64,000 nt of DNA from contig NZ_CP015285.1 of NCBI RefSeq assembly GCF_001639105.2, positions 2,348,501 to 2,412,500 of the forward strand, in the 5' to 3' direction. This stretch comes from Azospirillum humicireducens. GTDB lineage: Bacteria; Pseudomonadota; Alphaproteobacteria; Azospirillales; Azospirillaceae. Below are positions 1 to 8,379 of the stretch, in pieces. Position numbers and translations under genes: made by a program. Each line of letters begins with the position of its first letter. Within the stretch, counting starts at the first letter, position 1. Under the pieces are notes generated by a model. The model was given only the letters and a program-made list of their open reading frames with translations. It was not told the DNA's origin and searched no databases.

Positions 1-248
1 GCGTTTAGCCGCGAGCAACCGGGGAGACCCGGACAAGCACGGAAGAAGAAAAGCACGGACGGCCACGGAAATGCCGTTCAACCGTGCTTATCCCCGCCCG
101 CCCGCCCGCAAGATGCCGGCGCGGACGGACATGGATAAGCACGGCAAGACGAGTCCCGTGGTCGTCCGTGCCCAAAATCCCGTGTTCATCCGTGTTTCCA
201 CGCCCTCCCCCGAAGGAAACAGGCCCGGCCACCGCGGATGGGCGCGAT
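1..248. other. Intergenic stretch with TCCGTG/CACGGA words and an inverted repeat
   Basis: No convincing gene. The stretch is crowded with CACGGA and TCCGTG words. It holds a perfect 12-bp inverted repeat, CCGTGCTTATCC (82-93) and GGATAAGCACGG (133-144), with a 39-nt spacer. This looks like an intergenic repeat element downstream of the heparinase gene. No T-tract marks a classical terminator. Confidence 0.5.
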
Positions 249-1916
249 TTACGCCGCCTTGCGCTCGCGGCGCAAGGCCCATTTCACGGTCAGCCCCTCG
301 GGTCCGCATTGTCCCTGCATCATGATCTGCCGGGTGCGGCGCGGTTCGTCCCCGCTGCCGAGATAGACGCTCTCCGCCACCTCCAGCACGGCGCCGGTCA
401 CCCGCATACGCCAGGCATTGCCGCTGGGCAGGCGCAGAAGCACCTGGTCGCTGCGGCCATCGCCCTGCCCCTGGACCGGGATGACCTCGACGTTCGGATG
501 CAGGTGGAAGCGGATGGCGTAGGGCTGCGGCTGCGGCGTGGCGCCGATCACCGGCTCCAGCGTGTCCTCGCCGCGCAGGTCCTCGCCATTGTCGGCCAGA
601 TAGACGCGGCGGCGGTGCAGCAGGCCGAAGCCCTTGCTGTAGCCGTTGTGGCTGGCGACCACCAGCATGGCGCCGTCCGATTCCTGCCTTTCGCAGCTGA
701 CATTCGTCGGCCGCCGGCCCAGCCCGCCCTTCTCCAGCACTTCCGACGAGTTGGTGTCGGCGACCACCATGGTCGAATGCGCCGATGTCCCGGCCAGCGC
801 CGCGCGCCAGGGACCGCGCTGCGACGGGTGGCTGCCGCAATTGACGATCAGCCGCTCCTTGTTGACGGAGACCTCCATCGACAGGGTGCCGGCATGGGCG
901 GTGCGGTCCAGCCCGGCCGGCGGCGGCGCACCGGTGTCGAGCAGCACCAGCGTGCGGCCGGCGAGCAGCCGCTCGAACCCGGTGTGCGGCGCGCTTTTCA
1001 GCGGACGGCCGCGGGCGTCGGCCTGGGCCAGAACCGTGTCGATCAGCGCCGGCTCCTCCTCCCGCCCGCCGTTGAACAGGGCGAGCCCGCCATCGACATG
1101 GCGAAAGAAACGCAAGGCCGGCGTCATGCGGTCGATGGCGTGCTGGAGGCTTTCCGGCACCTCCTCCTTGGCGACGCGCAGAACGGCGCGCATGTCGATC
1201 AGATCGCGCAGCACCCGCATCTGGATCGACGGGTTGCGCTCGACATGGCCGCCGTCGGGCAGGATTTGACGGGGCAGCTCCTTGTCGAGCAGGCGCAACC
1301 CCTCCCGCGCCGCCTTGTCCTGGTCGGGCAGGCAATAGCCGCCATAGAGCAAGCCCTTGATCGCGCCGATCAGCCGTTCGCCGTCCAGCTTGGCCGGCGC
1401 CACCCGCAGCAGATGGCGCAGCTGGCGTGCCATGCTCTCGAAGACCCGGGCGCGGAACTCGTCATCGGCGGAGGCACAGTAGAAGTCATGCAGGCCGATC
1501 CAGCTGGCCAGCCGCGTGCCCAGCACGTCGGGCGCCCAGCTTTGGGCGTGCCAGCCGCCATTCTGGTCCAGCCACGACCACACCAGCACCCGCGCCCGGC
1601 GCCGCGCCGTATCGCCGCCGACCGCCCGCAGGTCGCGCAGCCATTCGAAGCCGTGGGCCGTGCGCAGCCAGCCCGGGCTGGCGCCCTGGGGCCGCCAGTT
1701 GGGCGCACCGTTGGGATCGACCATGACCGCTTGGCCGGCGAAGCCCATGCGGCCGGCCAGCATGGCGGTGCCATTGCCGGTATCGCCCGGCCAGGGATCG
1801 GGCGGGACCACCGCCAGCGCCCCCGGCGCCTTGCCCCCCAGCATCAGGGCGTAGAGGGGATTCCCATAGGCAAGGCGTGCCATGCCGCTGCGAAACCGTC
1901 CGTTCCCGTCGCCCAT
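249..1916 (-). CDS. Heparinase II/III family protein
   Basis: 555-residue protein of the heparinase II/III-like family. The N-terminal two thirds are mostly helical, with motifs such as LAYGNPLY and DPWPGD followed by a Trp/Leu-rich stretch, as expected for the alpha/alpha toroid of polysaccharide lyases. The C-terminal part (about 330-540), with HSTMVVADTNSSEV and HNGYSKGFG, fits the beta-sandwich domain. Family members cleave uronic-acid polysaccharides by beta-elimination, but the substrate here is unknown. It lies downstream of rsmB on the same strand; in many alphaproteobacteria this pair is followed by purH, which would fall left of the window. The start is uncertain: the frame stays open upstream to about 2016 and reads plausibly (LRRLPTPLAVLKESAL) but has no ATG, GTG or TTG. 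A shorter start at the internal Met before ARLAYGN is also possible. Confidence 0.85.
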   Translation of the reverse strand: MGDGNGRFRSGMARLAYGNPLYALMLGGKAPGALAVVPPDPWPGDTGNGTAMLAGRMGFAGQAVMVDPNGAPNWRPQGASPGWLRTAHGFEWLRDLRAVGGDTARRRARVLVWSWLDQNGGWHAQSWAPDVLGTRLASWIGLHDFYCASADDEFRARVFESMARQLRHLLRVAPAKLDGERLIGAIKGLLYGGYCLPDQDKAAREGLRLLDKELPRQILPDGGHVERNPSIQMRVLRDLIDMRAVLRVAKEEVPESLQHAIDRMTPALRFFRHVDGGLALFNGGREEEPALIDTVLAQADARGRPLKSAPHTGFERLLAGRTLVLLDTGAPPPAGLDRTAHAGTLSMEVSVNKERLIVNCGSHPSQRGPWRAALAGTSAHSTMVVADTNSSEVLEKGGLGRRPTNVSCERQESDGAMLVVASHNGYSKGFGLLHRRRVYLADNGEDLRGEDTLEPVIGATPQPQPYAIRFHLHPNVEVIPVQGQGDGRSDQVLLRLPSGNAWRMRVTGAVLEVAESVYLGSGDEPRRTRQIMMQGQCGPEGLTVKWALRRERKAA

Positions 1917-2090
1917 CAGCGCCGACTCCTTCAGGACCGCGAGCGGCGTCGGCAGCCGGCGGAGGGTGATGATGCGGTGCGGGAGAACACGGACGAAAGC
2001 ATGGGTCGTGTCGTATCAATTCGCCGTCCGCACCGCAAGACGGGCCTGGGATTTATCCCTCGCTGCGGAACGGATAGGGCCTTGGTCCCC

Positions 2091-2135
2091 GCGCCACCAG
2101 TCCGGGCGCCACCAGTCCGGGCACCATTAATCCGG
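2091..2135. repeat. Three tandem 15-bp units at the 3' end of rsmB
   Basis: Two identical units GCGCCACCAGTCCGG (2091-2105 and 2106-2120) are followed by a diverged third, GCACCATTAATCCGG (2121-2135). The rsmB stop codon lies inside the third unit. In the rsmB frame each intact unit would encode Pro-Asp-Trp-Trp-Arg, so the repeat could extend the protein if the stop changed. Confidence 0.8.
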
Positions 2136-3422
2136 TCGGCGGCGCAGCCGCGCGACGAAGAAGCCGTCGATCCCGCCGAGATCGGCCAGCATCCCCGGAA
2201 GGCTGCGGACCTCGCCGGCCTCGTTGATCGGCTCCGACAGGCCGCCCAGTTCCTCGGCGGTGACCGGCCAGCGCTCCACCCGCCTGTCCTGCTCCAGCAG
2301 GCGGGCGACCTGCGCCTCCCCCTCCTCCGGCTGGATGGAGCAGGTGCAGTAGACCAGCGTGCCGCCGGGCTTGACCAGCTCGACCGAGCGGGCGAGCAGC
2401 CGCGCCTGGGCGCGGGCCAGCTTGGCGATGTCATCGGGCGACTTGACGCGCAGGATGTCGGGATGGCGCCGGATCGCCCCGGTCGCCGAACAGGGCGCAT
2501 CGAGCAGCACGGCGTCGGCCGGCTCCTCCGGCTCCCAGGTCGCGGCATCGGCGGCCAGCACCTCGGCCTCAAGACGCAGGCGCTTCAGATTCTCCGTCAC
2601 CCGTTCCAACCGGCGGGCCGAGCGGTCGATGGCGGTGACCTGCGCGCCCTGCACCACCAGCTGCGCCGTCTTGCCGCCGGGGGCGGCGCACAGGTCGAAC
2701 ACCCGCTTGGCCCGCAGATCGCCGAACAGCTTGGCCGGCAGCGAGGCGGCAAGGTCCTGCACCCACCATTCCCCATCCTCGAAGCCCGGAAGTTCGATCA
2801 CCGACCCGCCGGGCGGACGGCGCAGCGATCCGGTCGGCAGCAGGGTGGCGCCCAGCCGCTCGGCCCAGCCCTCCGGGTCGGACTTCACCGTGATGTCCAG
2901 CGGCGCCTCGTGCAGGTGCGCCTCGACGATGCCGCGGGTGCGGGCGGTGCCGTAGGCGGAGCGCCAGGACAGCCACAGCCAGTCCGGCGTGTTCAGCCGC
3001 CCGGCATCCTGCCGCGCCGCCATCTCCGCCCCCTCGCGCCCGATGCGGCGCAGCACGGCATTGATCAGCCCCTTGTAGGGAGCGGCGTTGCGTGCCGCCG
3101 CCAACTCCACCGCGGTGTCGACCGCGGCATGGGCGGGGGTGTTCAGGAACACCAGCTGCGCCGTGCCCAGCCGCAGCATGTCGTGGATGGCGGCCTTGGG
3201 CAGGCCCGGCTTGGCGAGGCTGGCCTGGATCATCTCGTCGATCTGGCCAAGGCGGCGCAGGACGGTGGCGACCAGCAGGCGGACGAAGCCGCGGTCGCGC
3301 GGCTGCAGCGCCGCCAGTTCGGGATGCGCGTCGAACGCGTCGTCGAAGGGAACGGACTTGCGCAGCACGTCGCGCAGCAAGTCGAGCGCAACGCCGCGGG
3401 CGGCGAGGGAAGTGTCGGTCAT
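2127..3422 (-). CDS. rsmB: 16S rRNA (cytosine967-C5)-methyltransferase RsmB
   Basis: 431 residues, normal for RsmB (Sun/Fmu). It transfers a methyl group from S-adenosylmethionine to C5 of C967 in 16S rRNA. The N-terminal 140 residues are a NusB-like RNA-binding domain (LINAVLRRIGREG). The C-terminal Rossmann-fold methyltransferase shows the SAM motif CAAPGGKT, the first catalytic-cysteine motif DAPCSATG and the nucleophile motif CTCSIQPEEGE. The start ATG is the first in frame and matches family N-termini. It is the first gene of a leftward pair with the heparinase homologue 210 bp downstream. Its stop falls within a short tandem repeat. Confidence 0.95.
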   Translation of the reverse strand: MTDTSLAARGVALDLLRDVLRKSVPFDDAFDAHPELAALQPRDRGFVRLLVATVLRRLGQIDEMIQASLAKPGLPKAAIHDMLRLGTAQLVFLNTPAHAAVDTAVELAAARNAAPYKGLINAVLRRIGREGAEMAARQDAGRLNTPDWLWLSWRSAYGTARTRGIVEAHLHEAPLDITVKSDPEGWAERLGATLLPTGSLRRPPGGSVIELPGFEDGEWWVQDLAASLPAKLFGDLRAKRVFDLCAAPGGKTAQLVVQGAQVTAIDRSARRLERVTENLKRLRLEAEVLAADAATWEPEEPADAVLLDAPCSATGAIRRHPDILRVKSPDDIAKLARAQARLLARSVELVKPGGTLVYCTCSIQPEEGEAQVARLLEQDRRVERWPVTAEELGGLSEPINEAGEVRSLPGMLADLGGIDGFFVARLRRRPD

Positions 3423-3519
3423 GGATATGGATCTAGCGCGCCGGACGGCCAGTGTCGATACGGGATGCCCGGTGTTTCCAAACAGCGCGTTTCCAGGCTG
3501 CGGAAAGGAAAAGGCCGGA

Positions 3520-3560
3520 CCGGAAAAAGCGAAGGGCCGGTGCGTTGCCGCCCGGCCCTT
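3520..3560 (-). terminator. Intrinsic terminator of tRNA-Gly
   Basis: On the minus strand the stem AAGGGCCGGG/CCGGCCCTT (arms near 3551-3560 and 3532-3540) is followed by CGCTTTTTCC. It sits about 25 nt downstream of the tRNA 3' end and should end the tRNA transcript before rsmB. Confidence 0.75.
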
Positions 3561-3583
3561 AGGTCTTCGCTTTACCGGAGAAC

Positions 3584-3658
3584 TGGAGCGGGCGAAGGGA
3601 TTCGAACCCTCGACCCCAACCTTGGCAAGGTTGTGCTCTACCCCTGAGCTACGCCCGC
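3584..3658 (-). tRNA. tRNA-Gly(GCC)
   Basis: A 75-nt cloverleaf read on the minus strand. The acceptor stem is GCGGGCG/CGCCCGC, the D-arm contains AGCTCAGGGGTAGAGC, and the anticodon stem CAACC/GGTTG encloses TTGCCAA, giving anticodon GCC (3624-3626). The T-arm holds GGTTCGAATCC. The CCA end is encoded (TCCA, 3584-3587). It stands alone between rsmB and the crotonase gene and decodes GGC, expected to be a frequent codon at this GC content. Confidence 0.97.
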
Positions 3659-3870
3659 GCTCCCGTCGTCCGGGAGCCGCTTTCTACGGAAACACGGCCT
3701 CCGCCGCAAGAGGAAAATTCACGGCCACATAATTTTTTTGCCGGCGCCTCGACCGGCCTTGCCGCGCTGCGGCATCGGGTATCTTGCCGCGCTGCGGCAC
3801 CGGGTGCCTTGCGTCGTCCCGGCATGACGGTATGGTGTGCGGCCATACGGCAACGGATGGAGACTGCGGC

Positions 3871-4662
3871 ATGGCCGGCACCATCACCCTGACCCGCGAT
3901 GGCGTCGTCGCGACCCTGACCCTGTCCAACCCTGACAGGCTGAATGCCTTCGACAAGCCGATGTGGCACGCCCTGCTCGGCCATCTGGCGACCCTGGAGG
4001 CCGACGACCGGACCCGCGTCGTGGTGATGCGCGGCGGCCCCGGCTCCAACGGGGCCCGCAGCTTCTCCCCCGGCGCCGACATTTCGGAGTTCGAGAGCGA
4101 GCGCAACAGCCCTGAACAGGGGGCCGGCTACGGCGACCTGATGGACGAGGGGCTGGATGGGCTGCGGCGTTTGCGCCACCCGGTGCTGGCCGCCATCGAC
4201 GGCCCCTGCTGCGGCATCGGTCTGGCGGTGGCGCTGGCCTGCGATCTCAGGGTCTGTTCGGAGAGCAGCCGCTTCGGCGTGCCGGTCAGCCGGCTCGGCA
4301 TTTCCATGGGACCGACGGAGCTGAAGCTGGTCGCCGACGTGGCCGGCGGCCCGGCGGCGCTGGAGATCCTGCTGGAAGGCCGCGTCTTCGATGCGGCGGA
4401 GGCCAAGGACAAGAGCCTCGTCCACCGGGTTGTCGCCAACGAGGCGTTCGAGGCGGAGGTCGCCGCCACCGTCCAGCGCGTCGCCGCCGGCGCGCCGCTG
4501 GCCGCGACCCTGCACAAGCGCACTGTCCGCCGCCTGTCGGACCCGGCGCCGCTGACCGAGGCCGAGATCGCCGAATGCTATCGTTGCTTCGGCACGCAAG
4601 ACTTCCGCGAGGGCTACCGCGCCTTCCTGGAGAAGCGGAAGCCGGTGTTCACCGGGCGCTGA
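3871..4662 (+). CDS. Enoyl-CoA hydratase/isomerase family protein
   Basis: 263-residue crotonase-fold protein that should act on an acyl-CoA in the cytoplasm. The oxyanion-hole segments are visible: FSPGADISEF in the first and GPCCGIGLAVALACDLRV in the second. The site where hydratases carry the first catalytic Glu (FGxPE) reads FGVPVSRLG, so that Glu is missing. The region of the second (ALEILLEG) keeps a Glu. Single-Glu members are often isomerases or other acyl-CoA enzymes, so classical hydratase activity should not be assumed. Start chosen at ATG 3871, with GGAG eight bases upstream; the open frame extends further but without a ribosome site. The racemase gene begins six bases after the stop, suggesting an operon. 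Confidence 0.85.
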   Translation: MAGTITLTRDGVVATLTLSNPDRLNAFDKPMWHALLGHLATLEADDRTRVVVMRGGPGSNGARSFSPGADISEFESERNSPEQGAGYGDLMDEGLDGLRRLRHPVLAAIDGPCCGIGLAVALACDLRVCSESSRFGVPVSRLGISMGPTELKLVADVAGGPAALEILLEGRVFDAAEAKDKSLVHRVVANEAFEAEVAATVQRVAAGAPLAATLHKRTVRRLSDPAPLTEAEIAECYRCFGTQDFREGYRAFLEKRKPVFTGR

Positions 4663-4668
4663 CATGCT

Positions 4669-5463
4669 ATGGCTCCACCGACCAGTTCGGACGAGTCCAT
4701 GAGGAACCCGACCACGATGACGATCCCTTCCGCCAGCCGTCCCACCAGCCGTCCTCTGCCGCAAAAGACCATCGGCGTGCTCGGCGGCATGAGCAATCAG
4801 GCCACCGGCGAATATTACCGGCTGCTGAATGACGGGCTGAACGCCCGGCTGGGCGGCTGGGACAATGGCGAGATCGTCATCGTCAGCGTGAATTTCGGCA
4901 ACATCGAGCATTTCGTCCGCACCGGCGACTGGGCCGGCGCCGAGCGCTACCTGTCCGGCAAGGTCGATGCGCTGGAACGGGCCGGTGCCGATCTGGTCAT
5001 CTGCGTGTCCAACACCATGCACCGGGTGGTGGAGCCGATCATGGCCGGCCGCGCCATCCCCTTCATCCACATCGCCGATCCCACCGGCGACGCGATCGTG
5101 AAGGCCGGATTGAAGCGGGTCGGCCTTCTCGGCACCGCGGCGACGATGCGCTCAGACATGCTGGCGGAGCGGTTCCGCGACCGCTTCGGCGTCGAGCTTC
5201 TGGTGCCCGATGCCGCCGACCAGACAATCGTCGACCGCATCATCTTCGACGAGCTGGTCCGGCGCGACCTGCGCCCCGACTCCAAGGCGGACTATCTGCG
5301 GATCATCGGGGATCTGCGCCGCCGGGGGGCCGGCGGCGTGATCCTGGGCTGCACCGAGATCTTCCTGCTGATCGACCAGCCCGACCTGCCGGGCTTCCCG
5401 GTGTTCGACACCACCCGGCTGCACACCCAGGCGGCGGTGGATTTCGTGTCCGCCGGCAACTGA
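4669..5463 (+). CDS. Aspartate/glutamate racemase family protein
   Basis: 264-residue member of the Asp/Glu racemase superfamily of PLP-independent racemases, which use two acid/base residues. The N-terminus carries GVLGGMSNQATGEYY. The first catalytic position is in ICVSNTMH, where classical enzymes have Cys (CNT) and YgeA-type enzymes have Thr; here it is Ser114. The second, Cys228 in GCTEI, is present. The site is therefore asymmetric and may favour one direction or a different substrate. The first 30 residues are Ser/Thr/Pro-rich and may not all be translated; ATG at 4699 or 4717 are alternatives. Located directly behind the crotonase gene. Confidence 0.82.
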   Translation: MAPPTSSDESMRNPTTMTIPSASRPTSRPLPQKTIGVLGGMSNQATGEYYRLLNDGLNARLGGWDNGEIVIVSVNFGNIEHFVRTGDWAGAERYLSGKVDALERAGADLVICVSNTMHRVVEPIMAGRAIPFIHIADPTGDAIVKAGLKRVGLLGTAATMRSDMLAERFRDRFGVELLVPDAADQTIVDRIIFDELVRRDLRPDSKADYLRIIGDLRRRGAGGVILGCTEIFLLIDQPDLPGFPVFDTTRLHTQAAVDFVSAGN

Positions 5464-5574
5464 CCCCGAAGGCAATCACCGGCTTACGCATGGCAGGGCT
5501 TTCGCCTGCGCGGTGGTCAAGGCGGCGGAACTCCTCACATTCGTAGGGTTCCGCTTCCTGCCTGACGGTCCGTC

Positions 5575-7038
5575 ATGTCGCGCGTCACCCCGCTGATCAT
5601 CGCCTGCGCCCTGTTCATGGAGAATCTCGACGCGACGGTGATCGCAACAGCCCTGCCGTCGATCGCGCAGTCGATGGGCGAGGATCCGCTGCGGCTCAGT
5701 CTGGCGATGACCTCCTACATGCTGGCACTGGCGGTGTTCCTGCCGGTCAGCGGCTGGGCGGCGGACCGCTACGGTGCCCGCACCGTCTTTGCCAGCGCCA
5801 TCGCCGTCTTCACGCTGGGCTCGGTCGCCTGCGGCCTGTCGAACGGGCTGGCGGAACTGGTCGCCGCCCGCATCGTCCAGGGCATCGGCGGGGCGATGAT
5901 GGTGCCGGTCGGGCGGTTGATCCTGCTGCGCACCGTGCCCAGGGACCAGCTGGTGACGGCCATGGCGCGGATGACCCTGCCGGCGCTGATCGGCCCGGCG
6001 CTGGGGCCGCTGGTGGGCGGCGCCATCACCACCTATGCCTCCTGGCGCTGGATCTTCTTCATCAACGTGCCGATCGGGCTGATCGGCATCGCCCTGGTGC
6101 TGACGCTGATCCCCAACCTGAAGGAGGAGCAGCGCGACCCTTTCGACGCCCGCGGCTTCCTGTGGAGCGCGATCGCTCTCGCCGCCTTCATGTTCGGCTT
6201 CGAGAATGTCGGGCGCGACCTGCTGCCGGCCTATGCGGTGGCGGGCCTGCTGGGGGCGGCGCTGCTGGCGACGCTCGCTTACCTCCGCCACGCCCGCCGG
6301 GTGGCGCGGCCGGTGCTGGACCCGTCGCTTTTCCGGCTGCAGACCTACCGCGCCTCGGTGCTGGGCGGCACGCTGTTCCGCATCGGCATCGGCGCCGTGC
6401 CGTTCCTGATGCCGGTGATGCTGCAGATCGGCTTCGGCCTCACCGCCTTCGAGTCGGGTGCCCTGACCTTCGCCGGGGCGGCGGGGGCGCTGACGATGAA
6501 GGCGCTGGCCGGCCCGATCCTGCGCCGCTTCGGCTTCCGCCTGGTGCTGGGGCTGAATTCCGTCGTCAGCGGTGTGATCCTGATCAGCTATGGCGCCTTC
6601 CGGCCCGACACGCCGCATCTGGTGATCCTGGGCGCGCTGCTGCTCGGCGGCTTCTTCCGCTCGCTGCAATTCACCGGCATGAACACGCTGAGCTACGCCG
6701 AGGTGCCGCAGTCGATGACCAGCAGGGCCAACACGCTGGCCAGCGTGATGCAGCAGCTGTCGCTGAGCCTGGGCGTCGCCGTCGGCGCCACCGCTCTGCA
6801 CCTGACCGTGCAGTGGAACGGCGGCGCGCTGACCCCAGCCTCCTTCGTTCCGGCCTTCCTGACGGTGGGTCTGCTGGCCTGCGCCTCCAGCCTGCCCTTC
6901 TGGCGCCTGCCCGCCGATGCCGGCGACGAGATCAGCGGGCACATCGGCACCGGCAGCAAGACGGCGGCGGCCGAAACCGACAGCGATTCCCGCAGCGCAT
7001 CGGTCAAGGCAGCCGCCCTGAGCGATGCTGCGGATTAG
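5575..7038 (+). CDS. MFS drug efflux transporter, DHA2 (EmrB/QacA) family
   Basis: 487 residues with about 14 predicted membrane segments, the arrangement of proton-coupled DHA2 multidrug exporters in the inner membrane. Family landmarks are LDATVIATALPSIA in TM1, the loop 2-3 motif GWAADRYGART, VQGIGGAMMVPVGRLIL in TM4 and the antiporter motif C region (LIGPALGPLVGGAIT) in TM5. The C-terminal tail is short, polar and Ala/Ser-rich. No membrane-fusion partner (EmrA) is adjacent, so it may act alone. A LysR regulator follows in the same direction after 250 bp; regulation by it is possible but not shown. The substrate cannot be read from the sequence. Confidence 0.9.
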   Translation: MSRVTPLIIACALFMENLDATVIATALPSIAQSMGEDPLRLSLAMTSYMLALAVFLPVSGWAADRYGARTVFASAIAVFTLGSVACGLSNGLAELVAARIVQGIGGAMMVPVGRLILLRTVPRDQLVTAMARMTLPALIGPALGPLVGGAITTYASWRWIFFINVPIGLIGIALVLTLIPNLKEEQRDPFDARGFLWSAIALAAFMFGFENVGRDLLPAYAVAGLLGAALLATLAYLRHARRVARPVLDPSLFRLQTYRASVLGGTLFRIGIGAVPFLMPVMLQIGFGLTAFESGALTFAGAAGALTMKALAGPILRRFGFRLVLGLNSVVSGVILISYGAFRPDTPHLVILGALLLGGFFRSLQFTGMNTLSYAEVPQSMTSRANTLASVMQQLSLSLGVAVGATALHLTVQWNGGALTPASFVPAFLTVGLLACASSLPFWRLPADAGDEISGHIGTGSKTAAAETDSDSRSASVKAAALSDAAD

Positions 7039-7289
7039 CAAAACTGGGTCGAGCAGACGGCCGGCCATTTCCGAGCATCGGCAACAGCCCTATCCCTTCT
7101 GCGGATATCCCCGGATCGCTGAGTCTTCGGATGAGAATAATTCCGGCGATCATGATTAATTTTCGTGCGAGTCAGGGTTGGTAGCGCGTGCGTTCCGGGC
7201 GCGTTCCCGCTATAAACATGCATGGCGGCCATGCGCCGTCCTCAAGATAACGGGAGGCTCCGGGCGGCTGCGCACCGGGGCGGGACAGC

Positions 7290-8183
7290 ATGATGGATTG
7301 GGACAAGCTGCGGGTTTTCCACGCGGTGGCCGAAGCCGGCAGCTTCACGCATGCCGGCGAGACGTTGAACCTCAGCCAGTCGGCGGTCAGCCGCCAGATC
7401 AGCGCGCTCGAGGAAAGCCTGGGCGTTCCGCTGTTTCACCGCCACGCCCGCGGGCTGATCCTGACCGAACAGGGCGAGTTGCTTCACCGCACCGCCCGCG
7501 ATGTCTTCGCCAAGCTGTCGATGACCGAGGCGATGCTGACCGAAAGCCGGGAGCATCCCAAGGGTCCGCTGCGGGTGACGACGACGGTTGCCTTCGGCTC
7601 GACCTGGCTGACGCCGCGCATCAACGAATTCATGTCGATCTACCCCGACATCCAGCTGACGCTGCTGATCGACGACAACGAACTGGACCTGGCGATGCGG
7701 GAGGCGGACATCGCCATCCGCATGAACACGCCGCGCCAGCCGGACCTGATCCAGCGGCACCTGATGTCGATCCGCTTCCATCTCTATGCCAGCCAGAGCT
7801 ACCTGAAGAAGAAGGGGACGCCCAAGACGCTGGCCGAGCTGGACAGCCACGACCTGATCACCTATCCGCCCGACGTGCGGGCGCCGATTCCCAACGTCAA
7901 CTGGATCATGGAGATGGGCGATCCGTCGCCCAACCGGAAGCCGATCCTGCAGGTCAACAGCGTCTACGCCATCTACCGCGCGGTGGAGAGCGGGCTGGGC
8001 ATCGGCGCACTGCCCGATTTCCTGGTCGACAGCTTTTCCAAGGACGTGACCCGCGTCCTGCCCGACGTCGACGGCCCGAAGGTCGATGCGTACTTCGTTT
8101 ATGCCGAAGAATTGCGCCATTCCAAGCGCATCGCGGTCTTCCGCGACTTCCTGGTTAAAAAAGTGGCAGAAACTCCGTTCTGA
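7290..8183 (+). CDS. LysR family transcriptional regulator
   Basis: 297 residues, standard for LysR proteins. The N-terminal winged helix-turn-helix (1-60) contains FHAVAEAGSFTHAGETLNLS and QSAVSRQISALEESLGVPLF. A linker helix follows, then a periplasmic-binding-protein-like effector domain (about 90-290). The effector is unknown. ATG at 7293 is a second possible start. The 250 bp upstream contain a TATAAA box (7211-7216) that could be its -10 element. A strong intrinsic terminator lies right after the gene. Its nearest candidate target is the MFS exporter upstream, but LysR proteins usually control a divergent gene and none is present here. Confidence 0.92.
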   Translation: MMDWDKLRVFHAVAEAGSFTHAGETLNLSQSAVSRQISALEESLGVPLFHRHARGLILTEQGELLHRTARDVFAKLSMTEAMLTESREHPKGPLRVTTTVAFGSTWLTPRINEFMSIYPDIQLTLLIDDNELDLAMREADIAIRMNTPRQPDLIQRHLMSIRFHLYASQSYLKKKGTPKTLAELDSHDLITYPPDVRAPIPNVNWIMEMGDPSPNRKPILQVNSVYAIYRAVESGLGIGALPDFLVDSFSKDVTRVLPDVDGPKVDAYFVYAEELRHSKRIAVFRDFLVKKVAETPF

Positions 8184-8216
8184 TCCGGAGCGAATTCCGA
8201 CTGTTTGCAAGAGAAT

Positions 8217-8279
8217 TGCCGAAATCGACCGCGCTGCACCATCTTTCAGGAGCAGCCCGGCCGATTTCGGCATTTTTGT
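8217..8279 (+). terminator. Intrinsic terminator of the LysR gene
   Basis: An 11-bp perfect stem, TGCCGAAATCG (8217-8227) and CGATTTCGGCA (8262-8272), is followed by TTTTT (8273-8277). The 34-nt loop may fold further. It separates the LysR gene from the small-RNA candidate downstream. Confidence 0.8.
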
Positions 8280-8379
8280 TAGCTTTCTAAGGGTCCTTTC
8301 TAGCCATGCGTGGCTTGCATGGTAGATTTATTCATTTGTGCCTGGAAAGTTGGCAGCGGAATGGCCAAATTTTGATCGT

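Noticed and set aside
84..3647. A 1187-codon open frame on the plus strand antisense to the heparinase homologue and rsmB
   Set aside because: Repetitive Arg/Gln/Ala/His composition without domains; it is the antisense shadow of two genes with clear motifs and also covers the tRNA.
5575..7038. A tripartite efflux operon
   Set aside because: No membrane-fusion or outer-membrane gene is adjacent to the DHA2 carrier.
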